Assembly: GCA_902490405.1 (NCBI GenBank)
Contig: CABUDS010000030.1
Span: 1 to 27,869 of the forward strand
Direction of reading: 5' to 3'
Source of the DNA: an uncultured Collinsella sp.
GTDB lineage: Bacteria; Actinomycetota; Coriobacteriia; Coriobacteriales; Coriobacteriaceae
Length of the DNA stretch: 27,869 nucleotides
The position numbers and the translations under genes were made by a program. Under the pieces are notes generated by a model. It was not told the origin of the DNA and ran no database searches. It saw only the letters and a list, made by a program, of their open reading frames with translations. Shown here piece by piece: positions 7,134-14,515 of this stretch (within the stretch, counting starts at the first letter, position 1; each line of letters starts with the position of its first letter).

Positions 7134-8877
7134 GGTGGACCATCTCCTCGGTAATGCGAACGATATCGGTGACCTCGCTCACCTGTGCAAAGGTGGGAGA
7201 GACGGAGGATGCCAGGCGACGAGAAAGCTCTATGACCTGGGGTGGCTCAACGTAGGCTCGCTGCATGAGCTCGATGTTCGAGAATAGCTCGTGCGTGCGG
7301 CCGCACTCGAGGATGCGACCGTCGGCCATCACTACGATGCGCTCGGCAAAGTCGGATATGACTTCCATGTCGTGACAGACCATGATGACGGCGCAGCCGC
7401 GTTCGGCCATGGTACGCACGGTTTCCATGACGGTCATGCACTCGCGGTAGTCAAGGCCGCTCGTGGGCTCGTCGAGCACCACGATTTTGGGTTCTACGAC
7501 CACGACGGAGGCGAGTGCCACCATCTGGCGCTGACCGCGCGAGAGCGAGAAGGGCGCCTCGTCGGCCGGCAAGCCAAAGCGGTCGATGACGAGCTGGGCG
7601 CGACGCAGCGCCTCGGCACGGTCGATGCCGGCAAGCTCCAGGCCAAAGGCGACCTCGTCGAGCACGGTGTCCTTGCAGATCTGGCGGTCGGGGTTTTGGA
7701 AGAGGGTTGCGACTTCGCGGGCGATGCGACTCGTGGGAACGGCTGCAGTATCCAGCCCCGTGACGCGCACGCTGCCCAAGGCGGGCTTAAGCAAGCCTGT
7801 GAGCAGCTTGGTGAGCGTGGTCTTGCCGGCGCCGTTTTGGCCGACGATGCCCACGAGCTCGCCGGGATAGAGGGTCAGATTGAGGTCGTGGACGGCGGCC
7901 CCGCCATTGGGATAGGCAAACTCAACGTGATCGAAGGTGAGCACGGGCTCGGCGTCCTTGGCGTGCGGGCGCAACGACGGTGCGTGCGGTGAGCCGGCGG
8001 GTGCCTGAATGTCACTGCTTGCGTGTGCGGGGTCGACGATGCCCGTAATCAGGCGCTCGGCCTCATCAACATCCAAACAGGGAGTGCCGCTGGCCAGGCC
8101 ATCGGCCTCGAGGCTGTTGAAAATGCGCGTGACGCGCGGGCAATCGACGCCGATGGCGCGGAGCTCATCGGCGTGTGCGAAGACCTCGTGCGGCTCGCCC
8201 TGTAGCGCGATTTCGCCATGATTGAGCACGAGCACGCGGTTGCAATACTCCGAAAGCAGGGCGACTTTTTGCTCAACGACGACGATGGTGATGCCGAGCG
8301 CACAGTTTGCCTCGCGCAGGGTCTTGAAGACCAGCGTGGAGCTGGCGGGGTCGAGCGCCGCGGTGGGTTCGTCGAGCACGAGCACGCGCGGACGCATGGC
8401 GAGGATGGCGGCGATGGCAACCTTTTGCTTTTGGCCGCCCGAAAGCGTGGCGATCTCGCGGTCGCACAGGTCGCTGATGCCGACGGTCTCGAGCGCCTCG
8501 CTCACGCGTTGCTCGATCTGGTCGTGAGGAACGCCAAAGTTCTCCAGGCCAAAAAGTATCTCGTCCTCGACGACCGAGGCGACCATTTGTGTGTCGATGT
8601 CCTGTAACACGCTGCCGACGATCTGCGACACATCGGTGAGCGAAACTTCACAGGTGTCGTTGCCGTCAACCATGACGGACCCAAAGAACGTGCCGGTGTA
8701 GTGGTGGGGCACGGCACCCGACAGGCAGGCGGCAAGCGTGGACTTGCCGGCGCCCGAGGGCCCGATGATGCCGATGAAATCTCCCTTGTTCACGCTGAGC
8801 GAGATGTGGCTGAGCGCCTCCTCGGTCTGTGTGCCATAGGAGAACGAGACATCGTCGACGTTGATGATCGTTTCCAT
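7126..8877 (-). CDS. Fused ECF transporter ATPase (EcfA1-EcfA2 in one chain)
   Basis: A 583-residue protein holding two ABC ATPase domains. Domain 1 has Walker A G-P-S-G-A-G-K-S (39-46), signature L-S-G-G-Q (145-149) and Walker B V-L-V-L-D-E (165-170). Domain 2, after a linker of about 40 residues, has G-Q-N-G-A-G-K-T (346-353), L-S-R-G-Q (445-449), V-V-L-D-E (466-470) and the switch His in V-C-H-D (H502). In domain 1 the equivalent place reads V-E-Q-K, so the switch His appears to be Gln203. The cytoplasmic pair powers uptake together with EcfT and the S component. The start at 8877 has AAAGG upstream. The S-component gene lies 107 bases upstream, across a palindrome that may lower expression of this part of the operon. 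Confidence 0.92.
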   Translation of the reverse strand: METIINVDDVSFSYGTQTEEALSHISLSVNKGDFIGIIGPSGAGKSTLAACLSGAVPHHYTGTFFGSVMVDGNDTCEVSLTDVSQIVGSVLQDIDTQMVASVVEDEILFGLENFGVPHDQIEQRVSEALETVGISDLCDREIATLSGGQKQKVAIAAILAMRPRVLVLDEPTAALDPASSTLVFKTLREANCALGITIVVVEQKVALLSEYCNRVLVLNHGEIALQGEPHEVFAHADELRAIGVDCPRVTRIFNSLEADGLASGTPCLDVDEAERLITGIVDPAHASSDIQAPAGSPHAPSLRPHAKDAEPVLTFDHVEFAYPNGGAAVHDLNLTLYPGELVGIVGQNGAGKTTLTKLLTGLLKPALGSVRVTGLDTAAVPTSRIAREVATLFQNPDRQICKDTVLDEVAFGLELAGIDRAEALRRAQLVIDRFGLPADEAPFSLSRGQRQMVALASVVVVEPKIVVLDEPTSGLDYRECMTVMETVRTMAERGCAVIMVCHDMEVISDFAERIVVMADGRILECGRTHELFSNIELMQRAYVEPPQVIELSRRLASSVSPTFAQVSEVTDIVRITEEMVHRG

Positions 8878-8895
8878 GGATACCTTTCATAGTCA

Positions 8896-8939
8896 TTGGG
8901 GACGTTCTTACATGACTAGTCGTTTAAGAACGTCCCCAA
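8896..8939. repeat. Perfect palindrome between S component and ATPase genes
   Basis: A 15-base arm beginning TTGGGGACGTTC (8896-8910) is repeated inverted at 8925-8939 around a 14-base loop. The pair is perfect. No T tract follows on either side. The GGGGAC core is shared with other REP-like elements of this window (6281, 17131, and a loose GGGACAGTC at 8953), so it may be a mobile intergenic repeat that also serves as an RNA-processing hairpin inside the operon. Confidence 0.7.
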
Positions 8940-8984
8940 GAGCTAGTTGTTTGGGACAGTCTTTGGTGGTAAAGCCGCGGCTGG

Positions 8985-9557
8985 TTAGTTGAGCTTCAGA
9001 GCCTTCTGGATGGGCAAGTAGAGGGCACCGACCAGGATGGCGTTAAAGACGGCGGTCATGGCGACGACGGGCAGCATGGCAGCGGCGAGCTCGCCCACCA
9101 CGCCGAGCATGGCCATCTTGATGACCATGAAGATGACACCCGAGACAAAGGTGGTCAGGAAGGTTGCGACGATGGCGATGGCGGGCTTGACCTGACCGTT
9201 CTTGCCGGCGGCGTTGACGATGCCGGCCATGAGCATGGCGGCGATGCCCTCGGCGGCAAAATCGACAAACGGCGATGTGGTGGTGATCTGGATCACGGCA
9301 GCCGAGATCAGGCCGATGATGAGCGCCTGGCCGATGTTGGGGCGAACGACCAGGATGGTGAGGCAGAAGGCCGAGATGATGAACTCGGGGCTGATCATGC
9401 CGCCCGAGATGCCTGAGATGGCCTTGCCGACGGTGAAGTTGAGGATGAAGCCGGCGGCAAGCAGGATGGCGAGCAAGACGAGGGCGCGGACGTCGAGTTT
9501 GCCGCGGTCGGCGGTCTGGACGGTGCGGGGCTGGGCGGCGGTGGTGTTCTGAGACAT
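8985..9557 (-). CDS. ECF transporter substrate-binding (S) component, probably for tryptophan
   Basis: A 190-residue membrane protein. After about 30 polar residues there are five to six hydrophobic helices, with the stretch G-G-M-I-S-P-E-F-I-I-S between early helices. The size and layout are those of S components, which bind one small substrate at the outer face. The ATG at 9557 is chosen because AAAGGA stands nine bases upstream; the longer frame from 9587 has no such site. A leader peptide with three Trp codons and an attenuator precede it, which is the main reason to propose tryptophan as substrate. The sequence alone could not assign a substrate. It heads an operon with the fused ATPase and EcfT. 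Confidence 0.8.
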   Translation of the reverse strand: MSQNTTAAQPRTVQTADRGKLDVRALVLLAILLAAGFILNFTVGKAISGISGGMISPEFIISAFCLTILVVRPNIGQALIIGLISAAVIQITTTSPFVDFAAEGIAAMLMAGIVNAAGKNGQVKPAIAIVATFLTTFVSGVIFMVIKMAMLGVVGELAAAMLPVVAMTAVFNAILVGALYLPIQKALKLN

Positions 9558-9602
9558 GGTGAAAATCCTTTCGGAATGGGAGTGCAAGAGAAAAGTGGAG
9601 GC

Positions 9603-9732
9603 GCGTGATGCGAATGCGATCGGGCTCGAGATAGAAAAAGGCCCCCGGTCGAAACCGGAGGCCTTCCAATCACCTAGAGCGCAAAAACAGGCGTGAGGGA
9701 CTCACTGTCGACCGATCGTATTCGCATCACGC
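9603..9732 (-). repeat. Long inverted arms around the tryptophan attenuator
   Basis: Bases 9603-9623 and 9712-9732 are inverted copies matching at 20 of 21 positions. In the transcript the upstream arm lies directly after the Trp codons of the leader peptide and the downstream arm lies beyond the terminator, before the S-component ribosome binding site. If paired, they would enclose the whole attenuator. Confidence 0.75.
9630..9665 (-). terminator. Attenuator terminator of the tryptophan-type leader
   Basis: In the transcript AAGGCCTCCGGT (9665-9654) pairs with ACCGGGGGCCTT (9649-9638), 12 pairs with one wobble around a TTCG loop, followed by TTTCTATC. It lies between the leader peptide and the S-component gene, so it must be bypassed for expression. 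A competing pairing of 9689-9700 with 9665-9675 abuts it and may act as antiterminator, while 9690-9696 can instead pair with 9727-9733 next to the Trp codons. Confidence 0.8.
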
Positions 9733-9770
9733 CACCACCAGTTGTTGAGGGACTTCATCGTGTTCTTCAT
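9702..9770 (-). CDS. Tryptophan leader peptide (attenuation control)
   Basis: A 22-codon frame starting at 9770 with GAAAGGAG ten bases upstream and ending in TGA at 9704-9702. It begins M-K-N-T-M-K-S-L-N-N and carries three consecutive Trp codons (TGG, codons 11-13, bases 9740-9732), then R-D-A-N-T-I-G-R-Q. Trp is the rarest residue in most proteins, and a short frame with W-W-W followed by alternative hairpins and a terminator is the hallmark of ribosome-mediated attenuation. When charged tRNA-Trp is scarce, the ribosome would stall here and free the transcript to continue into the ECF transporter genes. The peptide itself probably has no other job. Confidence 0.88.
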   Translation of the reverse strand: MKNTMKSLNNWWWRDANTIGRQ

Positions 9771-9828
9771 GTTGGTGGCTCCTTTCGTGATGCTGTGGCG
9801 CGGTCGCACCTCGTTACTGTTGCGCTGC

Positions 9829-9834
9829 ACTATA
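9829..9834 (-). promoter_or_regulatory. Candidate -10 box for the leader/ECF operon
   Basis: TATAGT on the minus strand lies about 60 bases upstream of the leader ATG. The region 17-18 bases further upstream reads T-T-C-C-C-C and gives no good -35 match. An identical TATAGT precedes the RNase D gene. Confidence 0.4.
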
Positions 9835-9855
9835 GCACAGCGAAGTGTGTGCGGG

Positions 9856-9879
9856 GAAATCTTTTTTTGAAAAGATTTC
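9856..9879. repeat. A+T-rich palindrome upstream of the leader
   Basis: GAAATCTTTT (9856-9865) and AAAAGATTTC (9870-9879) are perfect inverted copies around TTTG. It sits just upstream of the candidate leader promoter, so it could be an operator or a weak terminator left of the C69 gene. Confidence 0.45.
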
Positions 9880-9913
9880 AGCAGTGTTTCCCACCGGTCA
9901 AAAGAGCGGGCTA

Positions 9914-9947
9914 AGCGGGCGAGGCTGACATTGCCGCCTTGCCCGCT
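9914..9947 (-). terminator. Terminator of the C69 dipeptidase gene
   Basis: AGCGGGCGAGGC (9914-9925) pairs with GCCTTGCCCGCT (9936-9947), 12 pairs with one wobble, starting 11 bases beyond the minus-strand stop at 9959. A second copy of GCGGGCT and a short T run follow in the minus direction. Confidence 0.6.
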
Positions 9948-9958
9948 CAGCTAGGACG

Positions 9959-11905
9959 TTACTCCTTGTTGCGACGGTAGAGGAAGTAACCACCGGCGGA
10001 GATGACGGCAACGCCAGCGATGGCGAATGCAGCCACCATACGGCCATCAAAACGATCGCCAGTGGTGGGCAGGCCGCCCTTGGTGTTCGTTTTGTTGGTG
10101 GTTACTGTGGTCGTGGTGTCCGACTTGCCAGGCTTCTCGGGCTTGGTGGTGGGCTGCTCGGGCTTAGCGGGCTGCTCGGGGGTGCCGGGCTGCTCGGGGG
10201 TGCCGGGCTGCTCGGGGGTGCCGGGCTGATCAGGGGTGACCGGATCGGTGGCAAGAGCATCCTTGGCGTAAGTGATGGACACCTTGAGGCCGTTGGTCTC
10301 GGTGTTCAGGTCGCTCGGGGTGAAGGGCTTGCTGAAGTCCTCAGCCTTCAGATAAGCGCGCATCTCCTGAAGCAGGGCCTTGCACTTGACATAGGTGTTC
10401 TTGGTGGCAGCGTTGCCGGCCTTGTTGGCCAGGGCGGTGCGGCCCTCAGTGGTGGTCTCGGCGAGCATGGCCTTGTCGACCTCGAGGTTCTGCTCGATGA
10501 GCTCGTTCTGGAGAGCGTCGAGGTAGGCGCGAACGCCGGTGCCGAGCTGCTCACGGTGCTCGAAGCACAGGGAGCTGATGTCCATGAGGACATAGTTGAT
10601 GGAGTTCTCGGGCTCCTCGTTGTTCACGATGTCCTCCTCTTCGCAGTGATCGAAGGAGACGGTCTGGTCGCTGTAGTACGGGCTAACCTCGGTGAGCAGT
10701 GCGGAGTAGTAGGGGATGGCGACGGAGTAGGCGGCGCGGGAGAGCATCTCCCACTGGATGGTCGCGATCTCGGGGTCCATGCCCTGACGGATCTGGAAGA
10801 GATTGACCTCGGTGTTGGTCTCGGTACCAATGGCGTAGGCGCCGTCGGTGTTGGCGTTGAGGCCCGGGACCTTCTCGCCGCGGTTGCCAAACGCGCGGAT
10901 CATCTCAAAGGTGTTCCAGTCGGACTTGCCGGGCTGGAAGAACAGCGGCTGCGCCTTGCTAACCAGGGCGCCGGTCGTGGCACGAGCATCTTCGCGCTCG
11001 TCCTTGACGATCTCGTAGTCGGTGCCCTCGGTGAGCGGCACACCGAAGTAGGCGCGACCCTGGACATAACGGGCCCAAGAATGCATGGCCTTTTCGCTAA
11101 TTGCCTCGCCGTAGGTCTGGGCAACGTCAAATTGACCGTCATCGAAGTACTTGGCGAAGCCATTCTCCTTAGGCATGGACTCGATGGTCGCAGAGTGGAG
11201 ACAGTTCGCGGTGTCGGTGAGGTCAACCTTGTAGTTGAGGTTGCCGATGTTGGGGTTGAGCGAGGCGATATCGTCAGTGAGCCTCATGGCGATCCACTGG
11301 TGGCCGGAAAGTGCGGCAAACAGCCAAGTCTCGTTGCTGTCAGCGATGATAATCTGATCGTTGCCGCAGGCGCCCTGCTCGTCGATGATCTTGCCGAGGA
11401 GCTCGACGCCCTCACGTGCATTGGCGCTTTCACCTAAGATAACGCTGCCGTAGCTGTACTCGCCAATACCGGTTTTGGTCAGGGGGTCTGCTGCCTCAGC
11501 ATCAGCATTCATGCCGGTGGTCAGCGTTGCGGAGCAGGACACGCCCTTCTCATTGATGCCTGCCTCAGAGTAGGCATCATAGCGCCCGTGCCACTGGGAG
11601 GGATGGTCGCGTACATAGGTGTAGCGATACGTGGTCTTGGTCGAGGTATACATGAATGCGGACTCGTCCGAGCCGTACGTATGCCCCGGGCCGTGAGAAG
11701 GCTCAATGCCAAAGTGCTTGAGGTAGCGCTTATCGAAGTCCTCGGCGCGGCCATAGTACGTGTCACCGTCGGCCGTCAGCTTGTTGCCCATGTACATCTG
11801 CGTGCAGGCGAGCGCAGATGTCGGCATGGACATGATGGTTGCAGCTCCAAATGCAAGGCCTATGCCAAGCTTCTTGAGCGCGTTGACGGGATGAGTTTTA
11901 CTCAT
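9959..11905 (-). CDS. Sortase-anchored C69-family dipeptidase
   Basis: A 648-residue surface protein. Residues 1-33 are a signal peptide ending A-L-A, directly followed by Cys34 in C-T-Q-M-Y-M-G. In the C69 (Ntn-hydrolase) family the catalytic Cys becomes the N-terminal residue, which fits cleavage here. Next come Y-Y-G-R-A-E-D-F-D, typical of C69 dipeptidases, and the body of the domain to about 540. A Pro-rich spacer with repeated G-T-P-E-Q-P units (about 560-600) leads to the sorting signal: L-P-T-T-G (612-616), a hydrophobic helix and the basic tail R-R-N-K-E. The protein would be linked to the wall and hydrolyse dipeptides or other small amides outside the cell. GGGAGG upstream supports the start at 11905. 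The gene stands alone between terminators. Confidence 0.9.
   Translation of the reverse strand: MSKTHPVNALKKLGIGLAFGAATIMSMPTSALACTQMYMGNKLTADGDTYYGRAEDFDKRYLKHFGIEPSHGPGHTYGSDESAFMYTSTKTTYRYTYVRDHPSQWHGRYDAYSEAGINEKGVSCSATLTTGMNADAEAADPLTKTGIGEYSYGSVILGESANAREGVELLGKIIDEQGACGNDQIIIADSNETWLFAALSGHQWIAMRLTDDIASLNPNIGNLNYKVDLTDTANCLHSATIESMPKENGFAKYFDDGQFDVAQTYGEAISEKAMHSWARYVQGRAYFGVPLTEGTDYEIVKDEREDARATTGALVSKAQPLFFQPGKSDWNTFEMIRAFGNRGEKVPGLNANTDGAYAIGTETNTEVNLFQIRQGMDPEIATIQWEMLSRAAYSVAIPYYSALLTEVSPYYSDQTVSFDHCEEEDIVNNEEPENSINYVLMDISSLCFEHREQLGTGVRAYLDALQNELIEQNLEVDKAMLAETTTEGRTALANKAGNAATKNTYVKCKALLQEMRAYLKAEDFSKPFTPSDLNTETNGLKVSITYAKDALATDPVTPDQPGTPEQPGTPEQPGTPEQPAKPEQPTTKPEKPGKSDTTTTVTTNKTNTKGGLPTTGDRFDGRMVAAFAIAGVAVISAGGYFLYRRNKE
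10171..10233. repeat. 18-base tandem repeat encoding the Pro-rich wall spacer
   Basis: The unit CCGGGCTGCTCGGGGGTG occurs in near-identical tandem copies, with degenerate copies at both edges. It encodes repeated G-T-P-E-Q-P in the spacer ahead of the sorting signal. Copy number is likely to vary between strains by slippage. Confidence 0.75.
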
Positions 11906-11924
11906 ATTCCCTCCCAGCGTGCGA

Positions 11925-11948
11925 AAGCCCTCTGTCTCCAGAGGGCTT
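11925..11948 (-). repeat. Hairpin in the 5' leader of the C69 gene
   Basis: AAGCCCTCT (11925-11933) and AGAGGGCTT (11940-11948) form a perfect nine-pair stem with a six-base loop, 20 bases upstream of the ATG and close to its ribosome binding site. No T tract follows, so it is more likely an mRNA 5' stabiliser or regulator than a terminator. Confidence 0.5.
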
Positions 11949-12127
11949 CACCCAATAATTACACCCCCTTAGCGTAACGAATTCGAAACAATATACATTC
12001 ATGAAAGATATTTACTCGATAAGCGTAGCGAAATATGCGATTAACGGTAAATTGAACTCATTCAGTGGGAAATCAATTTGTATAACGCCAGCGAAAAATG
12101 TAGCTAAATAAAGCGTCAAGAAAAAAG
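11949..12127. other. A+T-rich intergenic stretch
   Basis: No gene is seen. The stretch is markedly A+T-rich and should contain the promoter of the minus-strand C69 gene; TAATTA near 11955-11960 is a possible -10 box without a clear -35. Confidence 0.4.
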
Positions 12128-12171
12128 CGGACCCCTCGCCGGCATGTGGTTTCATGCCGGCGAGGGGTCCG
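12128..12171 (-). terminator. Strong terminator of the lipid kinase operon
   Basis: Two 19-base arms (12128-12146 and 12153-12171), beginning CGGACCCCTCGCC, are perfect inverted copies around TGGTTT. On the minus strand they are followed by GCTTTTTTCTTG. It lies about 30 bases beyond the stop of the small membrane peptide. Confidence 0.9.
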
Positions 12172-12199
12172 GGCTGCACGGGCCGTCTAAGAGTAATGG

Positions 12200-12292
12200 C
12201 TACTTCTTTCGACGGTGAATCACGTTAATGGCGTAGCCGACGAGCATGGCCAGAACAATGACGATAAAGCCGAGCAGGGGATTGTCGTTCAT
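12200..12292 (-). CDS. Small 30-residue membrane peptide
   Basis: A 30-codon frame. It begins M-N-D-N-P, continues with one hydrophobic helix (about residues 6-25, L-L-G-F-I-V-I-V-L-A-M-L-V-G-Y) and ends in basic H-R-R-K-K, the layout of a single-pass membrane peptide with a positive inside end. AGGAGG stands six bases before the ATG, and the TAG stop of the upstream lipid kinase gene overlaps that site, so the two genes are translationally coupled. The operon terminator follows directly. No family is recognised. It may assist the lipid kinase at the membrane, which is only an inference. Confidence 0.75.
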   Translation of the reverse strand: MNDNPLLGFIVIVLAMLVGYAINVIHRRKK

Positions 12293-12301
12293 GGGGTCCT
12301 C

Positions 12302-13219
12302 CTATTTTCCGAGCGGGGAGAATTCGTCGACGATGAGGTCGAGGCATTGCGGAAGTGCGCGGGCACCAAAGACGCCCGAGTTGCTGGAGATGATCTCGCC
12401 ATCGAACTGCATGCCCAACGACGGCGTGCAGGTGATCTTGGCTTCCTTGGTCTGGATGATTTTGAACTGCGGGCGCCCGAGTACCTTGCCGGCGGGGTCA
12501 AGCGCAGCGGTGATCACAGTAGGCAGCAGCTGAACGGTGCGCACGGGTTCGATGACCGCAATATCGACCATGCCATCGTTCATGCGGCAGTCGGGGAACA
12601 GGTTGATGTCGTTTTGAATGACCGAGGTATTGCCCGCCATGCAGCAGATGCCGTCGAGCTCCTCGACAATGCCGTCGTGCTCAATGGTAAAGTGCGCCAC
12701 CGTGGGGTTGGGCGTGGCGAGAGCGGAGAGGAAGTAGGCGATCTCGCCGATGTCGTTTTTGGTGGGAGCGGCCTTCATCATGATCTCGGCGTCGAAGCCC
12801 GAGCCGGCGATGATGATAAAGCCGTGGCGCTTCTCTCTGCCGTTCTCGTCGAGCCAAAAGAGCTCGCCCATGTCCACTTTGACCGTGCGACCGGCGCGGC
12901 AAGCCTTGGCAAGCGCCGCTGCCTCGGGGGCATTACCGATGTTGTTAAAGAACAGGCAGGCTGTGCCGGAGGGGAAGACGAGCGTGGGGACACCGCACCC
13001 GCGCATCTGGTCGAGCACGTTGGAGACGGTGCCGTCGCCGCCCGAAACGACCACGCGATCAAACTCGCGCACGTCTGCCACGGCGTCCTCGGGTTCCATG
13101 CCATCGCCGATAAAGCGCATCACGACCTCGTCGCCGCCCTGCGCGAGGGCGTGCGTGAACGCGTAGATTTCATCTGAGCTGGGGCCCGATGCCGGGTTGT
13201 GGATGATAAGGCAGCGCAT
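12302..13219 (-). CDS. Diacylglycerol kinase-family lipid kinase
   Basis: A 305-residue protein of the DagK/YegS family. N-P-A-S-G stands at residues 8-12 and the nucleotide-binding G-G-D-G-T at 60-64, followed by P-S-G-T-A near 83-87 where other members have P-x-G-T-x-N. A C-terminal beta-rich half includes G-S-G-F-D-A-E and M-Q-F-D-G-E. Family members phosphorylate diacylglycerol or related lipids at the inner face of the membrane. The substrate cannot be told here. The start at 13219 begins M-R-C-L-I-I-H-N-P, as expected. A 30-residue membrane peptide is translated from the same message. Confidence 0.88.
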   Translation of the reverse strand: MRCLIIHNPASGPSSDEIYAFTHALAQGGDEVVMRFIGDGMEPEDAVADVREFDRVVVSGGDGTVSNVLDQMRGCGVPTLVFPSGTACLFFNNIGNAPEAAALAKACRAGRTVKVDMGELFWLDENGREKRHGFIIIAGSGFDAEIMMKAAPTKNDIGEIAYFLSALATPNPTVAHFTIEHDGIVEELDGICCMAGNTSVIQNDINLFPDCRMNDGMVDIAVIEPVRTVQLLPTVITAALDPAGKVLGRPQFKIIQTKEAKITCTPSLGMQFDGEIISSNSGVFGARALPQCLDLIVDEFSPLGK

Positions 13220-13317
13220 ACTTACGTTCCCGTTCTGTGACTAACCGAGTATAGTTGTAGGGCAATGCCGATATCCTACCCGTGTTTTTCGGGCCTAACC
13301 TTATTCGATGGGTTGAT

Positions 13318-14451
13318 ATGTACATTTCCACACATCAGGCTCTACTCGACTTTTGCCAGCGCGCCCGTGAGTTCGACGCGATTGCCGTCGATACCGAGTT
13401 TTTGCGCGAGCGCACGTTCCATCCGCGCCTGTGCTTGGTCCAGATTGCCACCCCTGCCGAGAGCGTGGCGGTCGACCCTCTGGTGATCGACGACCTGTCG
13501 CCGCTAGCCGAGCTTATGGGCGATGAGAGCGTGACCAAGGTGTTTCACGCCTGCTCGCAGGATATGGAGGTCATGCTCCACACCGTGGGCGTGCTGCCGA
13601 GTCCCATTTTTGACACGCAGGTGGCCGCCGCCTTTTTGGGCGAGCGCCAGCAGATTTCTTACGGCGCGCTCGTGCAGACGTTTTGCGGCGTCTCGTTGCC
13701 CAAGACCGAGTCGCTGACCGATTGGTCGCGCCGCCCGCTGACCGACAAACAGATCGAGTACGCGATCGATGACGTCAAGTACTTGATCGTCGCCTATACC
13801 GAGATGATGAGTCGCCTGCGCGAGCTGGGCCGGGTGGACTGGGTGCTCGACGAGTTGCGTCCGCTGGCCGACGAGTCGCACTACCGCGCCGACCGCCATG
13901 AGGCGTTTCGCAAGGTCAAGCGCATCAACTCGTGTAGCCGTCACCAGTTGGGCATCGCACGCGAGCTTGCCGCTTGGCGCGAGGACCGCGCCGAGCGCCG
14001 CAACATCCCGCGCAAGTGGGTCATGTCCGACGATACGCTGCTGGCCCTGGTTAAACGTAATCCCGTTCGTGTTGAGGAGTTCCGCAGCATTCGCGGTACC
14101 GACCAGCTGGGGGAGCGCGACGTGGACGGCGCGCTCATGGCCATTAAGCGCGGTGCGAGCTGCCCACACGATCGCCTGCCGCTCATGGTGCGCGGGCACC
14201 GTCAGATTTCGCCGGAGTTGGAGAGCGTGACGGACCTGATGTATGCGCTCATTCGCCTGGTTGCCGAGCGCTCGGGCGTGGCGACCTCGGTCATTGCCTC
14301 GCGCGATGACCTGGCCGACTATATTGAGCATCCCGAGCAGAGCCCCCTGCGCGAAGGCTGGCGCTTTGAGCTCGTGGGTTCGCGTCTGGACGATCTGCTT
14401 TCCGGCAATATGGGGCTCACCGTGAAGGACGGAAAGATTGAACTGTTATAG
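13318..14451 (+). CDS. rnd: Ribonuclease D
   Basis: About 378 residues from the ATG at 13318; a GTG at 13282 would add 12 residues not typical of the family, and neither has a strong ribosome binding site. The DEDD exonuclease motifs are visible: V-D-T-E-F (D25, E27), H-A-C-S-Q-D-M-E (about 78-85) and Y-A-I-D-D-V-K-Y-L (about 150-158). A HRDC nucleic-acid-binding domain follows (about 215-295, with H-Q-L-G-I-A-R-E-L-A-A-W-R-E and I-P-R-K-W-V-M-S-D). The enzyme trims the 3' ends of tRNAs and other stable RNAs. A TATAGT box at 13249-13254 may be its promoter. It is divergent from the lipid kinase gene. Confidence 0.9.
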   Translation: MYISTHQALLDFCQRAREFDAIAVDTEFLRERTFHPRLCLVQIATPAESVAVDPLVIDDLSPLAELMGDESVTKVFHACSQDMEVMLHTVGVLPSPIFDTQVAAAFLGERQQISYGALVQTFCGVSLPKTESLTDWSRRPLTDKQIEYAIDDVKYLIVAYTEMMSRLRELGRVDWVLDELRPLADESHYRADRHEAFRKVKRINSCSRHQLGIARELAAWREDRAERRNIPRKWVMSDDTLLALVKRNPVRVEEFRSIRGTDQLGERDVDGALMAIKRGASCPHDRLPLMVRGHRQISPELESVTDLMYALIRLVAERSGVATSVIASRDDLADYIEHPEQSPLREGWRFELVGSRLDDLLSGNMGLTVKDGKIELL

Positions 14452-14515
14452 GGAAGCCTAACCGGCTGAGTGGGTAGAATGCCTCCAACGTGTAACTCGA
14501 TTCGGAGGAATTCGC

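Noticed and set aside
10556..14331. Antisense frames over the C69, lipid kinase and RNase D genes
   Set aside because: They mirror well-identified genes, have no ribosome binding site and no recognisable domain.
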